Source: Monarcha castaneiventris obscurior
Taxonomy: Eukaryota > Chordata > Aves > Passeriformes > Monarchidae
DNA: 64,000 bases
Direction of reading: 5' to 3'
Assembly: GCA_026261815.1 (NCBI GenBank)
Contig: JAMPIT010000862.1
Location: 248,001 to 312,000, forward strand
Shown here: positions 1-13,600 of the stretch, piece by piece
Position numbering within the stretch: the first letter of the stretch is position 1
Layout of the letters: every line of letters starts with the position of its first letter
Made by a program: the position numbers and the translations under genes
The notes under the pieces: model-generated
What the model was told of the DNA's origin: nothing
Seen by the model: the letters and a program-made list of their open reading frames with translations, nothing else
Database searches by the model: none

Positions 1-3000
1 GGTCAGAGTGCAGGTATTCTTTCTGTAGCAGTTGAAATCATTGAAAGGACACAGTGGTAGAGATGCATTAAAGAAAGAGAAATGACACCCAAACTCCTCA
101 GCCAAAACAAAACTAAATTGCCAGGTAACCTTCCAGAGTATGGGGTGTGATTAATCTTAACCCCCTTCTTCTGTGTAGCCCTGCTCCCCAGTCCCTCAAA
201 CCAACCAACAACAATAGAAAAAAGCACAAATCCACGAAATGCAAAACTGATACATTCTTCCACTGCCGTGGAATCTAAACTTTGTCTTGTCTGCTTGGTT
301 CTTTGGAGACACTTCCCCCCACCCACCACCAGTTCCCTTGTATCTATAAAACAAATTTCAGACCAATTAAGAGGGATGCAGAGAGAGGAAAATGTTGAGA
401 GTGAATAAGATAATCTGAAGTTTATAATAATAATAATAAAAAAAAAAAAACAATAATAATAATCTTAATTTAGTGAGAAACTAAGAGTATATTTAGGTAC
501 TTGGCAGAGGGAAGATGAATATATGCCATCCTTTTGCAGTAAGGGAGAAAAGAGATGGAGGAGATAAGTAGTGAAAAGACAAAGAAGCAGGTGCTCAAAA
601 AAAGGTAGTACAAATTAATAGGAGTAATATGAGTATACTGACTGGAAAGTGTCTGGAGAAAGGATAAAGGATACATTTTTGTGCAAACAGTGGGTGATAA
701 AATTCTGATCTGGAATTGGTGAGCAAGAGAGACATTGTCCTACAGCCCATGATGACCTTCTTCCTTTTTGGAATGGCAGGCTGTAATTAGTTGGCAAGAA
801 ACCATTGATATGTTTCAAATGTTGTCTAGAGGTATGTAGGTCACCAAAAAATGGATGTTAAAATGCTACAGCCATTCTTTGAAGCTGCTTCTGTTGCAGT
901 CTTAGGTACGTGAAGTCACTTTTTTGTACTTCATCTGCTTGGATATGTCACCCCGTGCCTCAGCTTTGTTTCAGGGTAAGCCTTTTTATGCTCCTAGTTT
1001 CCTTCTTGAGGGAAACCTTTTCTGTCCTTGTTACTGGTCTTGAGCACTTCCTTGAGAAAGGAAGTCAGTTCCATTATCTATTTAAATAACTGCATTTTCT
1101 GTCCAGCCTAATGATTCTTCAAGAAATCATTATTGAACTTTCAAACCCCCTTAAGATATATATATATTAATGGTACAGCCATAACATTGGCTACTCTGTT
1201 CTCCTGGCTTTGGTGGAGTGCAAGTGTGGTGTTGGAGTTTTGCATGGGGCTTTTGTGCTCTCGTGGGAGCTGAGTTACTGAAAGCCTCCTTTGTAGGCAG
1301 AGAAATACTGCTGGTTGTTAGTCCGTGTGTGAGCAGATGCTTTGATGTAACCTTTGTCTGTGTGCCAACTGTAGCACATGTAGTTTTCAAGATACAGTGG
1401 CTGTGAGATTTTGGTCAAAATCCTGTATTGTTCATCTCTGGGGAGAAATTCCAGCAGCAGTTGGATGAGCTGTGAATGTTCTGACCTTAGCTGTACACTG
1501 TACCCTCTGCAGACACGTTTGATTTTTCATGTGGTCTGGTGGTTTTATTTCTCCTTCTAGGGGAAATCAAGGGTCATTCTAGATTTGCTTGATACTGCAG
1601 CTTTGGAGCTGCAAAACTTGTTTCATAATAATAATATGTGTGTCTGCCCTCTGTGAAGAGGTTTTTTGCACCCAAATATATACCTGTGGCACGTGTCCCC
1701 ATCTTTCACCAGCTCATGTGCTCTCTGAATGTTAGTTTGAGGCTTCCTGGCTCAGGACTGATTTGTGCCAGGTTCTTGTGCTGCTGTTCACTGCTGCTGG
1801 CTAGAAACTACTTGGAGTAAAGCAGAGACCCTCTGATTTGGCCACCTCAGTGGTTTTATGTGTATAAAAGAGGTTCTGAAATTCTCTGTAGGTAAACCCT
1901 TAAGTTCATGGCAGGTGACTGAGATTTCACTCGTTTGTGTTTGGGGTTTTTTGTGGGGTGGGTGGGTTCATTTTCTGTTGTTTGCTCTGGGGGAATTTTT
2001 TGGGTTTTGTATTCCATGCTTCTTGAGCTCCTGCCCAGGTTACTGTAACGCCAGTCTTTGATTCTTTCTAAATCTCTTGCTACACCTTGCTAGAAAAATG
2101 CGTTCTGTATGATGTTACGGGAGGAGGAAATTGGGATTAGAAAGCCAAGTGTTGCTTTAATGACAAAAGAAAGCAAAATTTGTATTTGTTGATGTTCTAA
2201 GAATAATTCCAGTTTCAGAAATGCAGACACCTGTATATGTTCATGTAACTCATGTATAATGGATTTGAAGATCCAAGTGTAAAGGTGTTAATTTTTGAGA
2301 GAATTTGCCCTATTAGAAAGATTTGTATCTACTAATACCTGCTAGTAGATAAAAATACAAAGGGATATGCCTAACAAAGAAACATGAACTGAAACTAAAA
2401 CAGAAATTTGAGCTGGGAAGGGGAGGGAGAGCAAAATACTCTTCTGAGTATCCATTCTCTGAAAAGCTTGGCATGATTTATGGAGATATTAGTTCAAAAA
2501 GGTAGTGAGTGGCAAGTACTAAGTTGCTAGTGAGTGTACTCCTTGTGGTGAGTCTGCTTCAATGAGCAAATCATTGCTTTTATTTACCATCTGATTAGAC
2601 AGAAATGTTATTAGATGGGATTTCTCGAGTGTATTAAAGAAACCTAAAAAGAAATGCATCCCCCTGGCACTAACTGGGATCTTAATATAGTAGCAAGTAT
2701 GCAGGGCAATGAATAATTGATGTAATCGGTTTTGATTGTTCTGTAGGCTGTAAATAAAGTAAAGGTGCCTGTTATCTCAACAGAGCAATAGGCTTTGCAG
2801 GAAAAAGTGCTAGTTATTGTTAGTTTTCTCTTGAAGATTTCCTCAGATGCTTCTTTCAGCTTTGAAAAGTGTGTATGTGGGTTAAGAACATAAAAGCTGA
2901 AAATAAAATCTCTCTGTAGTTCTGTTCCTTCTGCAATTGTCTAAGCATTTGCAGTTCGAAGTATTAACCTTTCGTGACTGCTTTGATCACTGCTCCTGCC

Positions 3001-4516
3001 GTAGACCTGAGCTGATTGATTCAGGATACAAGGTAACTTATGCAAATACCACCAGTGGTGTTTTCCCAGCATTGCCGCAGTTCTTATTCAAAGAAACGTG
3101 TTGCCACTTAAAATGCTTTTGTACTGCAAACAAATAAAATGTAAGCTAAGCTTAAAATATTACACAGCAGATTGTTCTGACATCTGAGGAAGCCTGAAGT
3201 GCTGGCTTTTGATTCAAACAGAATGGTCAAATCCTTGCTTTAAAGAAAAAAATACATAATTGTTTAGTGAGAACTGTATATGGAACACAGTAGTTACACA
3301 CACAAGGCTCAATTTGTAGTTATCTGGAATGTGTTTTTTCCTGGAATCTGTAGTTCAAATGGACAGAGAAGAGAGGAATGTCTAACAGTAGTAGCAATCA
3401 TTGTGGTTACTTAATTACTGGAGCTCAATGCACCTTTGTGCTACAAATGAGAATCTCTCTCAAGTTCCAGAAGATGCTGTGCTGCTGTTTATGAAAAAGT
3501 GTAAAATCAACAAGACTTGATCTGTTCCATGGAACACTTTGATGTTGTCACTAAATTTGAATACATCAACTTCACACTGCTGTTGCAAATATGAAATTTG
3601 GGTGCTGGGTATTTGCAGTATATTTTTGTGTGCCCTTTATTATCTCTAATTTTTTTTTTAATCATCCTTCATTATTGACTTACATGGTTGGGTTTTTTTT
3701 TTTTACCCTCTGTCCTAGAATATATAAGGTAAATTTCAGCCTTACTTCAGGATTTTCATGGAAAGATGAGCTGATTCCAACCCAAATTCTTCAGTTGCAC
3801 AGAACTGAGACTGTCTGAAAGCAGCTCTGAAAAATATTCGTGGTGGGAATTCTGTGTGCTAATGTTCAATGTCTGAATCCATTAATAGTAGTCAGTCTTG
3901 GGGTGAAAAGAGCCCCATATGTACAGAAATTGTGAGTTTTTAAAAACACATGTGTTCAGAATTAGAAGGGAGGTTGAGTTTATTTCAACCACAGAGCTGA
4001 CATTTTCTTGCATTGTGGAGCACAGCTCTACATGCATTGGAAAATACTCAATTTTCATTCAGTTCACGGATGGCCCTCATTTGTTCTTGCTTCTTCATTC
4101 TCCAGGCCTGTCTCAAAAAAATGCCACCATCAACAAGCAGAGTGTCAGAAATATTTTAGCTGTCGGACATGTCCTAATTTTTTTTTTTTTAATGCTTTTA
4201 ATGAATAGGGTGTGTGTAAGACCTCCTGCAATTCAGCCAGTGTTAAATGGGCTGCTTTTTTTTAATACAAGAAAAATTTTGTGTGTGCAAACAGATTAAT
4301 TAAATCTGAAAAGCTTTTTATTTTAAGTAGACTTCAGCAACTGAACTTGGCAATCTGTTTGGAAAGAAAAGCTAAATTATTTAACACAAGCTTAGGTTGT
4401 GCTTTTAGATGGCGGCTTCTGGACCCAGTGTAGGGTCTACCAAATATTTAATTTTAGTTAATGATAGCAGTGTTCCTTGCTCTGTGTTGAATTTTAAAAT
4501 GTCATTTCGTTGCTAG
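1..4516 (+). other. HNRNPLL: 3' part of HNRNPLL intron 1
   Basis: This is the stretch before the first recognisable exon. It is AT-rich, has stops in all frames, and shows no reading frame with family resemblance. It ends in a plain TAG acceptor at 4514-4516. The promoter and exon 1 are not in the window, so only the 3' end of the intron is visible. A TAA/AAT microsatellite around 424-463 is the one obvious internal structure. Confidence 0.8.
424..463. repeat. TAA/A/AAT simple repeat
   Basis: A run of ATA/TAA triplets passes into about 13 consecutive A and then AAT triplets. It lies in HNRNPLL intron 1 and is probably length-variable. It could be the remnant of a retroposon tail, but no element body was recognised beside it. 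Confidence 0.85.
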
Positions 4517-4635
4517 GATGCCGGGGGAAGTCATCACAAAGTGTCTGTTTCTCCTGTCGTCCATGTCCGAGGGCTGTGTGAATCAGTGGTGGAAGCAGAT
4601 CTCGTGGAAGCTCTGGAGAAGTTTGGAACCATATG
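4517..4635 (+). CDS. HNRNPLL: HNRNPLL exon 2 (start of RRM1)
   Basis: The acceptor is TGCTAG and the donor is TG|GTATGT. The exon enters in phase 0 with DAGGSHHKVSVSPVVHVRGL and leaves 2 bases of a Cys codon that exon 3 completes. It encodes the first beta strand (VVHVRGL, RNP2-like) and first helix of RRM1. In mammals the same junction separates the low-complexity N-terminus from the RRMs. Confidence 0.95.
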
Positions 4636-7600
4636 GTATGTCTTTGTTAAGAATTGTTTGGAGAAAAACATGTCATAAATGAGCATCATGGGACCTGGGA
4701 GTTGTTTAGAATGAGCAGGAGAACTTAGTGTGATGTTTCCCTCACCAGCTATGTCATGATGATGCCGTTCAAGCGCCAGGCTCTGGTGGAGTTTGAAAAC
4801 GTGGAAAGTGCAAAGAAATGTGTGACATTTGCAGCAGATGAACCTGTGTACATTGCTGGGCAGCAGGCCTTCTTCAACTACTCCACGAGCAAGAGGATCA
4901 CTCGGCCAGGGAACACTGATGACCCATCTGGTGGGAATAAAGTTCTCCTGTTGTCAATCCAGAATCCTCTCTACCCAATTACAGTGGTATGTTTCATCCT
5001 CTTCTTTTATCTTTTTTTTGTATCCTCACACAGGTAACATGCACGTTCTTAAATAAAGGTTTTTCAAGATGATTCAGTCTTGTATAGATATTTTGCAATA
5101 CATTTGGAGACTTCAGAAGTGAGGATTTTGAAATGTTTAAGTTGCTGCATGCTTCTGGAATATTTCCAAACGTGTTGCCACAACATCAGGATTGTTACTG
5201 AGCCTTAGGCTCTCAGTGGTGTATGTTTAAAGAGCAAGTAATTTTTCCAGTAAGGAAGAGTTATTTTATTGCAGTCCTTTTTAAGTATTTCCTTTGTGAG
5301 AAGGTGAAACCTCTATTTTCTGATGATCACCTCCAGTTTGATGGAATCTTCCTCACTTTTATTTGGGCCAATATATTTTCCTTTTCAGTATTTCAAGTTG
5401 TACCATTTATAAAGTTGCATCCTAATTTATTGCCATTAATGGCACATGTACATGGTTTATTAAGACACAGGGGTGGTTTTTTGTTGTTATTTAAGAATTT
5501 ATGTTCCATCATGCATTAAATGCTTGTATTTTTCATAGAAGATTTTATAGTAGATGTTGAATTGCACAGAAATACTTCAGGAAAAAATTTAAAATTGTGT
5601 ACTATGATACAAGTATGAATCACTTCTTCTTAGGGATGTAGGATGGTATGGATCAATCAAAGTGTTTGGGGTGTGTGGAATGAAGTAAGTTAATGCAAGC
5701 ATTAAGTTTTGTTTAAAGTGCTGTACATTATGAGAGCAAATTGACTGCAACTTAGTATTCCTGAAACTACCTCAAGTAGTCAGTTCCACATCATGCTTTC
5801 TGCTTCACTGTCTTGTGAGTATGGATAGATTTTTGTCTGTTGATTCATCAGTGGGTGATGAATTTTCTTTCTTCTGACAATTTTCTTTATAGAAAAGCGT
5901 GCCAAGGTATATATTGCTTTTTAGTGTTTAAAAACAAACCTGCTCTGAGCTGTGTGAACAGATCCACTGACTGAGTTAAACTATTCTTTGCACGTGACTG
6001 TAGTACAAATTTTGGAAACTCTGTTTCATTCATGTATTTGAAATTTGCCTTTCCTGAGCCGCTGAGTTGAAGGTGGAGGCTTGAAGAAAACTGGGAGCAG
6101 AAGCCTGGTTCTGGGCTAGGAGAGTTCCGTGGGACTTCTGAGGATGAAGCCTCTGGCACAGTAGCTCCTTTTTAAAAACAAACAACCCCCCCCCAAACCT
6201 CTTCCTTCCCACTGCCCCCAGCTGTTTCTTTAGCATATACAAATGAGTGCTAGAAGCAGGCAGATTTCCAGAATTACTGGCAAGCATCAGAGCTCGTTGA
6301 AGGCAGTGTAGTCACAGCAACTGGGGAGAGCAGCTGTGCCCACAGCAGCTAAAAATGTGATGAGAAAAATACAAATTTTGCACTTGGCCAATGGGTTAAA
6401 AAAACCAGTTAATTTAAGAATGCCTCAGGCAAAGTCTGTGTTATTAAAGAAACCCACCCCCAACAAAAGAAAACAAAAATCGACCAAACAACCCTCCTCC
6501 TCAAAAAAAAAAAAGAAAAAAAAAGGACACAAAGCCCAACACTACTACTTCCTCTTCAACACTCTTCTCTTCTTAAATTTGAACTACAGTTAGAAAAAAT
6601 AGATGAAAAATTGCAACCAGTTTTAAGTGGCAGGTCTGAATAACTGCAATAAACTGTAGTATAGTTTTTAAGAGCTTTACTTCACTCACAAGATAGAGTT
6701 TTTGGAGAGAAATTGGTCCGTTCAAGGGCATCTTGTGGCAGAAGCAAAACAGTTCTAAAATTTTGCTGCAGCTTATTTCCTCCATTACAATTGTGACCAG
6801 CTTCTCTCTCTCACAGAACTATTTTTTTTTTTTCGAGGGATGTGACAGCAAAGGGCAAGAAGGGCAAATTAACTATGTTTAACTCCTAGCTGCTTTTCAC
6901 CCTGATGTGATAGGGGGCATTGGTGTTTTGAAAAAGTTTTGCCTAAGATGTCATGTGCAGGTCTTTGAAGTTCGGTTTCCTGGCTTCCTTACCTGTGGGC
7001 AGGACTTTGTCAGAGATTTGTCTGTTCAAAGAGACAAATTTCCCAAAGTGACTCGTGCTGCTGCAGTCATTGCTGTCTGTCCAGCCATACCTCTGCTGTC
7101 TGTCCAGCCATGCCTCTGCTGTCTGTCCAGCCATATCTCTGCTGGTGCCTCTTAGTTCTCACTTTGATGTGCATGAGGAAGGTGTGGTGTGCCTTGGCAA
7201 TTGAAATGTCTTAAACTTAACTACCAACATATTCTGAGGTTAAGTAGCTGCACCTCCTTTTTTTATGATCTTCTAGTGTGTATGTAATGCTAGTGCTTAA
7301 TTTTTTTATAAGTAACCCACAAGTGTCTTGTGAACCACTTGATTGATTTGGTAATATAAAGTAGCTGAATTTAAAAAAAATCCGTAATTAATCCAGCTGT
7401 GTGTGTGACTGCTGGCTAATGACACTAATGGTGTTTTGAGTAGAGCTTATGTTTTGAAAGACAATTTTTTGGTTTTAATTTAAGTGGCTGTGAAGAAATT
7501 TTTTGAGGGACAAATTGTGAAAAAAAGTCATATGCCTGAAAATGTCACCTGAAGCTGAAAGATTTCTAGGAATCTTTTCTCTCAAACAGGAGAGATGGAG

Positions 7601-10600
7601 GGCAGCCTTTTGTGCTGCCTAGCATGCTAGGTCTTATCTCACAGGTCTTATTTTGTATGGGTTGAGGCTGTTGGGCTGTGTTTGTTTTAATTTTAAGAAA
7701 TCCACATACCCCCTACTCCTTTGCCTCCCAATTGCTCCTCTACTCTGCAAAACCTAATAATAAATATTATACCTACTTCCTTTGCCCCTTTTCCCTTTTG
7801 TCCCCCCAATAAACCTGAGGATGTACGCCAAGATCTTGGAATGATCATTTTGGAGGTATTTGGTTTAGATAGAAATGAAGGAGCGTAGCACCCACTTGCA
7901 AGGTGGGTTGATTCAGGTGAAAACTGTCAAAATTCTCTTTTTGATGAGCTATCTAAGTTTACATCTTGAACTGTCCCCAGTTACTCTCTGAAAATGAACA
8001 CGAACTCAGCTGCTGGAGTCTTACAAAATGTTTACAACTACAAGTGTCACTTTGTCTCTCTGTTGTGGTAGAACTGCAGTGCATGGTTCAAAGGTAGCAG
8101 AGCTTGAGACATGGATGCAGTTACTGGGTTTTAACACAGTTGAAGATACTTGTGAAATCAATGTTTGCATGAGTACTTCTTGTAGAAGTCCTTTCCTGTT
8201 TTTCAGATTTGATAGCCTGTACTATATTGATCCATAAAAATGCCAATAATGAATGTATAAATTGTAGAGGGAAAATAAGAAATGGAAAGTTAACAAGCCT
8301 TTTCCCTGCTCTTTGGCATTTAAATGCCACTGCAAGAAAATGTTCTGTGGAACAAAAGTGACTGGAATTTAACATTTGTCTAAATTTTTTTTTTCTTCTT
8401 CCTTAGGATGTTTTGTACACAGTGTGCAACCCTGTTGGAAAAGTTCAGCGCATTGTTATATTCAAGAGAAACGGAATACAAGCCATGGTTGAATATCCTT
8501 TTTGAATGTGATTTTTTTTTTACTGTAGGTTCTTGACTCCAGATGAGTTTAACATGAGAACGTCAGAAAAATACCATGTGGTTTTGAGACCAAATTATTT
8601 CTTGATTTCTGTCTAAGACATGGTAATTACTAATTTTTGTATGTCTGTTAGAAAAAGTAGTACTTACACATTTCATCTTTGTAGGAAAATGGCATTGTCA
8701 ACAGTGGTCTTGATAACCATGTTTATAGTCCCTCAGGCCTAATAATTGCAGACATTAATTATATCATAGATTTGACTACTCCTTATATGCACCTTTATAC
8801 ACAAAATTTTTATGGCTTCTGCCTGTGTTGATACCCAAGAAATTTTTAAGGGATTGCAGAGGTGCAATTTGTCTTCTTCAGACTCTTCTAAAATAGTCCC
8901 AGTATGTACTGCTTGTCTTAATGTTTTGACTTTATAAAGCAAAGGCCAAGTTAGGCATCATATGTTGAGTGAGGAAAGTCCCTGCTCTATTATCTTACTA
9001 CTTGCTCTATTTGCAGCATTAAGTTGTTCTTGTGTTGAATGTTCAGAATAATTGTGTGTCACTGTGGTTTGCAAAGTCCAGTCTAATATGATTGGGCTTT
9101 CATTTATGAAACTGATAGCCCTCTTCCTAAAGCTTGATTGGCATCCATTTTTAAACTGTTATCTGGAAAAAATTTGCCAGAATCTCAGGGCATTGTTTTG
9201 TGATTTCAGATGCTACCAATGTGGCAGGCTTTATTAGTGGGTCACTTCTGTAAAGTATGACTTATCCAGTGGCTGCATTGATGACTTACCAGACAAAGAG
9301 AGCTACTCTAAATTCTATTAAATCAAACTAATTGCTGTTTATTTATGTAGAAAACTTAAACTGTGTGTCCTAACAGACAATAATTTGACTTGCTGTATGT
9401 GTTAAGTTTGTCATAAATGGAGTTGTCAGGATCAGGTGACTCACACAGTTGGGGGTTATTCTTCATCTTGTGAAAGATTAGGGAAGCTGTGGGGAGGATC
9501 CTGCCCCACTCAGAAATGACCATCCGTATGTCCTTTGAATTAAATTCTGTAACATGCCTTTTATTGAAAATAAAAACAACAGCAGTTGAAAGAAAACTCA
9601 CAAATGTGAGTGAAAGTAATGCAGCAGCAAGAGAAACAGTTGGGGGTGGGGAGGAAAGTGAGCTTCAAGACAAGCCTTATCTGAAAAGTTAAAAAATTTA
9701 CTCAGATTTAAATGGTAATTGAAGTACCCATTACCTCTGCAGTTCTGGCCAGTGTCAGTTTCTTATAGGTCTGGGAAGCTTAACTTTTCTAGTTTTTAAA
9801 TTCCACAGTGAACATGCATCACCTTGGAAGAAGCTGGGCTGCAGGAATGTGGTAAAACCAAGGCACATTCTGTTCTTTTGGACTCTTTCCGAAATGCCAG
9901 TAAATGATATCAAGATATGGTGCAAAAGATCTGTTCTGCTGCAAAGTTTTGCTTTCTGACACCAAATATTATTGAGTGTGTGTGAGATCATGGGTTGTGA
10001 TGTGCCAAGGCTAAGGTACATTTCTCTGCTAATCACAGAACTAATCTTGGGGATTGTAGAGCATGTGAAATAACTTAGGTGTTGGAGCCTGGTACATGCA
10101 CCTGTCTGTTGTATTTTTTTGAGGCAAGATGATTATTTGTTCACTCAAAGTCTCTCTTTTAAAAAGTTATGTGGGTTTTCTTTTTTTTTTTTTTGCTAAT
10201 GAGCTAAAAAGGGTGTACAGTTAGTTCTTTTTGCTGTAAAGTAACTACTGTGATAAGTCTGTATGGAGTTCTTGTCGAGTATACAATAGTGAAATGTCTG
10301 TAGGCTACCAAAGTGAAGCTGTATCAGATAAAAGGGACATGAATGAGACACCTGGGGAAAAAGATCCTTAACATGATGTGTATGTTTGAATCAGTGTTTT
10401 GTGCCCAGAAGGCGAAGGCTGCACTCAATGGAGCAGATATCTATGCAGGATGCTGCACACTAAAAATTGAATATGCAAGGGTAATGCTTGGACCTTCTCT
10501 TTTAATTTTACTCAAAAAAAAAATATTTATAGTCAAGACTTAACCTCTTTCACTTTTACTTTATTTGAACAGCCAACTCGACTTAATGTCATTAGGAACG

Positions 10601-13600
10601 ACAACGATAGTTGGGACTACACTAAGCCATATCTGGGCCGCCGAGGTAGGTTCTGATCCATTCTCACTGTAGCTGTTTGACTGTACTAATGCCAGCCCTT
10701 CACACTGGTCAGGCTGTGTGGCAACAGTCCTTCCAAAGCAGGCCAGTGCTGCTGGAGGCTGTGCCACCGCAGGGAATTAACCCTGAGCCCTAGTGCCCCC
10801 TACTGCCGTGTGCTTGAGCCACTTAGTGCAACAAGGAGCCCACACCTCCAAGCACCTTCGCAGTTCTCAAGGACTTGCATTTCTCCAAGCAGCTCTCTCT
10901 CTTTGGAGGAGAGGAAACCTGGCACAGACTATTCCTTATAAACTACAAACTTGCACACTGCTTCTCCTTCGAAAGGACTCTTTTCCCCTATGTTGGACAA
11001 GGCATTAAGAAGGATAGAGGACTTCAGCAGGCTGACTCTACACTTCATCATGCACCACATCGGCATCAGCAAAAAAAACCCCAAACAAACAAAAAAACCC
11101 TCTGAAAAACCTCAGACTTGCAGTTCACCTTGTCTGCATACTGCATGCACCACCACCACAAGTTTTTAAAGGAGGACATTTTCAGTACTTCAGATTTGTG
11201 TGGGATGAATTACATGATAGACTGTACCCATTCTGTTCAAGTTTGTATGTATGCTGGTCTTATTTCCCTTAAAATTACCACTGAAAAATCGAGAACCTCC
11301 AAAATTAAGAACCTCTTGTTGATATCATTGACATTGTAATCTTTTTATTACTTGCTGTGTGTGAGAGTTGCATTCAGACTTAACAGTGTAAATATTGTTT
11401 AGTAGTAGGGAAAATCAATCCTTATATGTAGATAGTTGGAACTGAGCAGTACAATACCAGTAAGTCCCCTCAGCTATACTTAAGTAATAAAATAGGGAGA
11501 TTCATAATTGGTACAGGCATACTGTCTCTTAAGTACTCAGCTGTAAAAATTCTCAGAGCTTAATTCATGTCAGTGGAAACTATGATTATATATGTACAGT
11601 CAAACTGCTGTCTAGCCTAACTCCTGTAAAGTGTTTCTTTAAAAATAATCAAACATCTGTAACTATTGAGTGCAGTGTTAAGTAACCTGTGTACAATAAT
11701 GTGTTCAATGTAAATTTAGAAAAGTGAAGACAATGTGACCAAGATAGAGTATCTGCTTATCAAAGGCTACATGAGAACCAGGGCTTTGGCTGTCTCAAGA
11801 GATTTGCACTTTCAGAGTAATTCTGCAGAGACACTGGGCTTGTGAAACTGTTGTACAACTAAAAACTTAGGGTTTGCCTTTTCAGAATGAAGTTCTTGTA
11901 AAAAGTTAACAAGGGAGCTACAGTATTGGTTGCAGCTTGTAGATTATGACTATTTGTATTGGGATTCAAATTTTTTCTCAAATTCTTGAGTCAAAGAAAA
12001 TGGATTCTTGAAGAAACTCAAGGACAAGAAAAAAATCTAAAGGTTTGAATTTGAAAAATTGAAAGGATTAATTTGACCCTTGTGTCTTTTGATCATTGCA
12101 GTGTTTGGAGGCTGACTTGTAACACTGTGCATGTAATTACATTATGTAACTGGTCTGCAGATAGGTATGTCTGTATGAACTAAAACTTCCCCAAACTTGA
12201 GCAAACAGTGGAAAATGAAAAACTTAGGACAGGTGTGGCTTGCTCTTTTCAAGAACTCTACTCTTTTGTTTTTCTTTTGTTACTGTCTCTGTCCTCTATA
12301 CATAAACACCCTACTACACGTAAGAGGAAAAAAAATTAGACTTGTGTTATATAGATATATTTATATATAATTAAATACTGTATGTAGCATGATTTTTCAT
12401 TTACTGTGATCCACATCTATTTATCTGGACAATGGGAATATAAATGAATGAACAGTGAAATGTACTCAAGAAAACAGGCATCTAGAGCAGTTTTGCCCAT
12501 AAAGTAATCCAGGAGTTGAGGTTTTCTTTGAAAGAGCTTATGTATTTGTCCTTCAACTTACTCTTGCAACAGCATTATTTGGGTTTTGAACATAGCGTGA
12601 CCTGAGCTGTAAGGATCTCACTGGAGCAAAGGTCTTATCTCAAAGGAATTTCATTCCAAGGACAGACATGCCAACAAATCCTATCAGAATTTCACACCTG
12701 CCCCTCAAATGTTAGGAAGGAAATGCATTTTACTAATGATTTTTTTTAAGACCTGTTTTTAGTTCTTTATGGTAACAAATTACAGACTTGCCCTTAGTCT
12801 TTCTCCCCTAAAGTAAACTTCCTAACAAGTGCCCGCTGCTATGACCCCATATTGCATTAGATTGAATGAAGAAAACCCACCTGACTTAGTGTTCTACTGT
12901 TCTGGCCTTTGGCCAGAAATTTCAAACTGTAGTTTGGAGCATTTCTTTTGGTGGTAATAGCAGCTTGCTCGGTGACTCAAGGACCTGATTTAAAAACAAA
13001 ACCAAAAATCAAGAAGCCCAAGATTAAACAAGATTATAAAGAACCATTTCTTTCAGAATTATTTTTAACACAGGTCAGTTCTCATGTTTCAATGCTTGTT
13101 TACCCAAGTATTTATACTGGCACAACCCAGGGGCTTTGTTCAAGGAAGGAGCAAGCACGGGAGAAGGAGAGAGCAAGGACTGCACCACCACGAGGAGGAA
13201 ATATTTGTCAAACTTTTCTCACAGAATTCTTTATGTGAAGAATGTGCTTCTTGACTATATTTTACTGTAGGCAGTTTCAAAGCATTTAGTTCCACAGTCT
13301 GGACTTACAAAACTGATTTTTCTGAAAGATGATTACTGCATAGAGTTTAAATGCTCCAAATACTTGATAAGAGTGCTTTCTAGAGCCAAGAACCAGAGCT
13401 GTTACCCTGAAAAGGGAGTGGAAAAGTAAACTTGACAACAGTAATCTTTCTTCTATATATTTGAAAGTGTTCAGGACTGCTCTCTCTGCAGATTTCATTG
13501 CCAAAGTAAATATCTGACTTGGAACCTGTCCTCAAAATCCTGAACAGAAAGGGCCACATGTGTTTTCATCTCCCACTGTTGTGTAATCAAATAGTTCCTG

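Larger units (their letters stand above)
4987..8406 (+). other. HNRNPLL: HNRNPLL intron 3
   Basis: A 3.4 kb GT-AG intron, AT-rich, with a poly-T tract and TTCTTCCTTAG at its 3' end. It contains a 23-bp tandem repeat (7072-7140), a short poly-C run near 6186 and an A-rich stretch at 6503-6524. No additional coding exon was recognised. The lysine-rich frame near 6336-6593 comes from A-rich low-complexity DNA. Confidence 0.85.

Noticed and set aside
3..329. 108-codon minus-strand frame at the left edge
   Set aside because: No family motif, promoter or splice context. It lies in HNRNPLL intron 1 and looks like chance.
6336..6593. Lysine-rich 85-codon frame in HNRNPLL intron 3
   Set aside because: Its Lys run comes from an A-rich tract. 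It has no motif and lies wholly within an intron.
8484..8520. Possible GT donor near the end of HNRNPLL exon 4
   Set aside because: The only nearby GT options (GTTGAA, GTGATT) either remove conserved Val-Glu or read into a stop. No matching AG acceptor restores the family sequence, whereas the ATATCCTTT site does.
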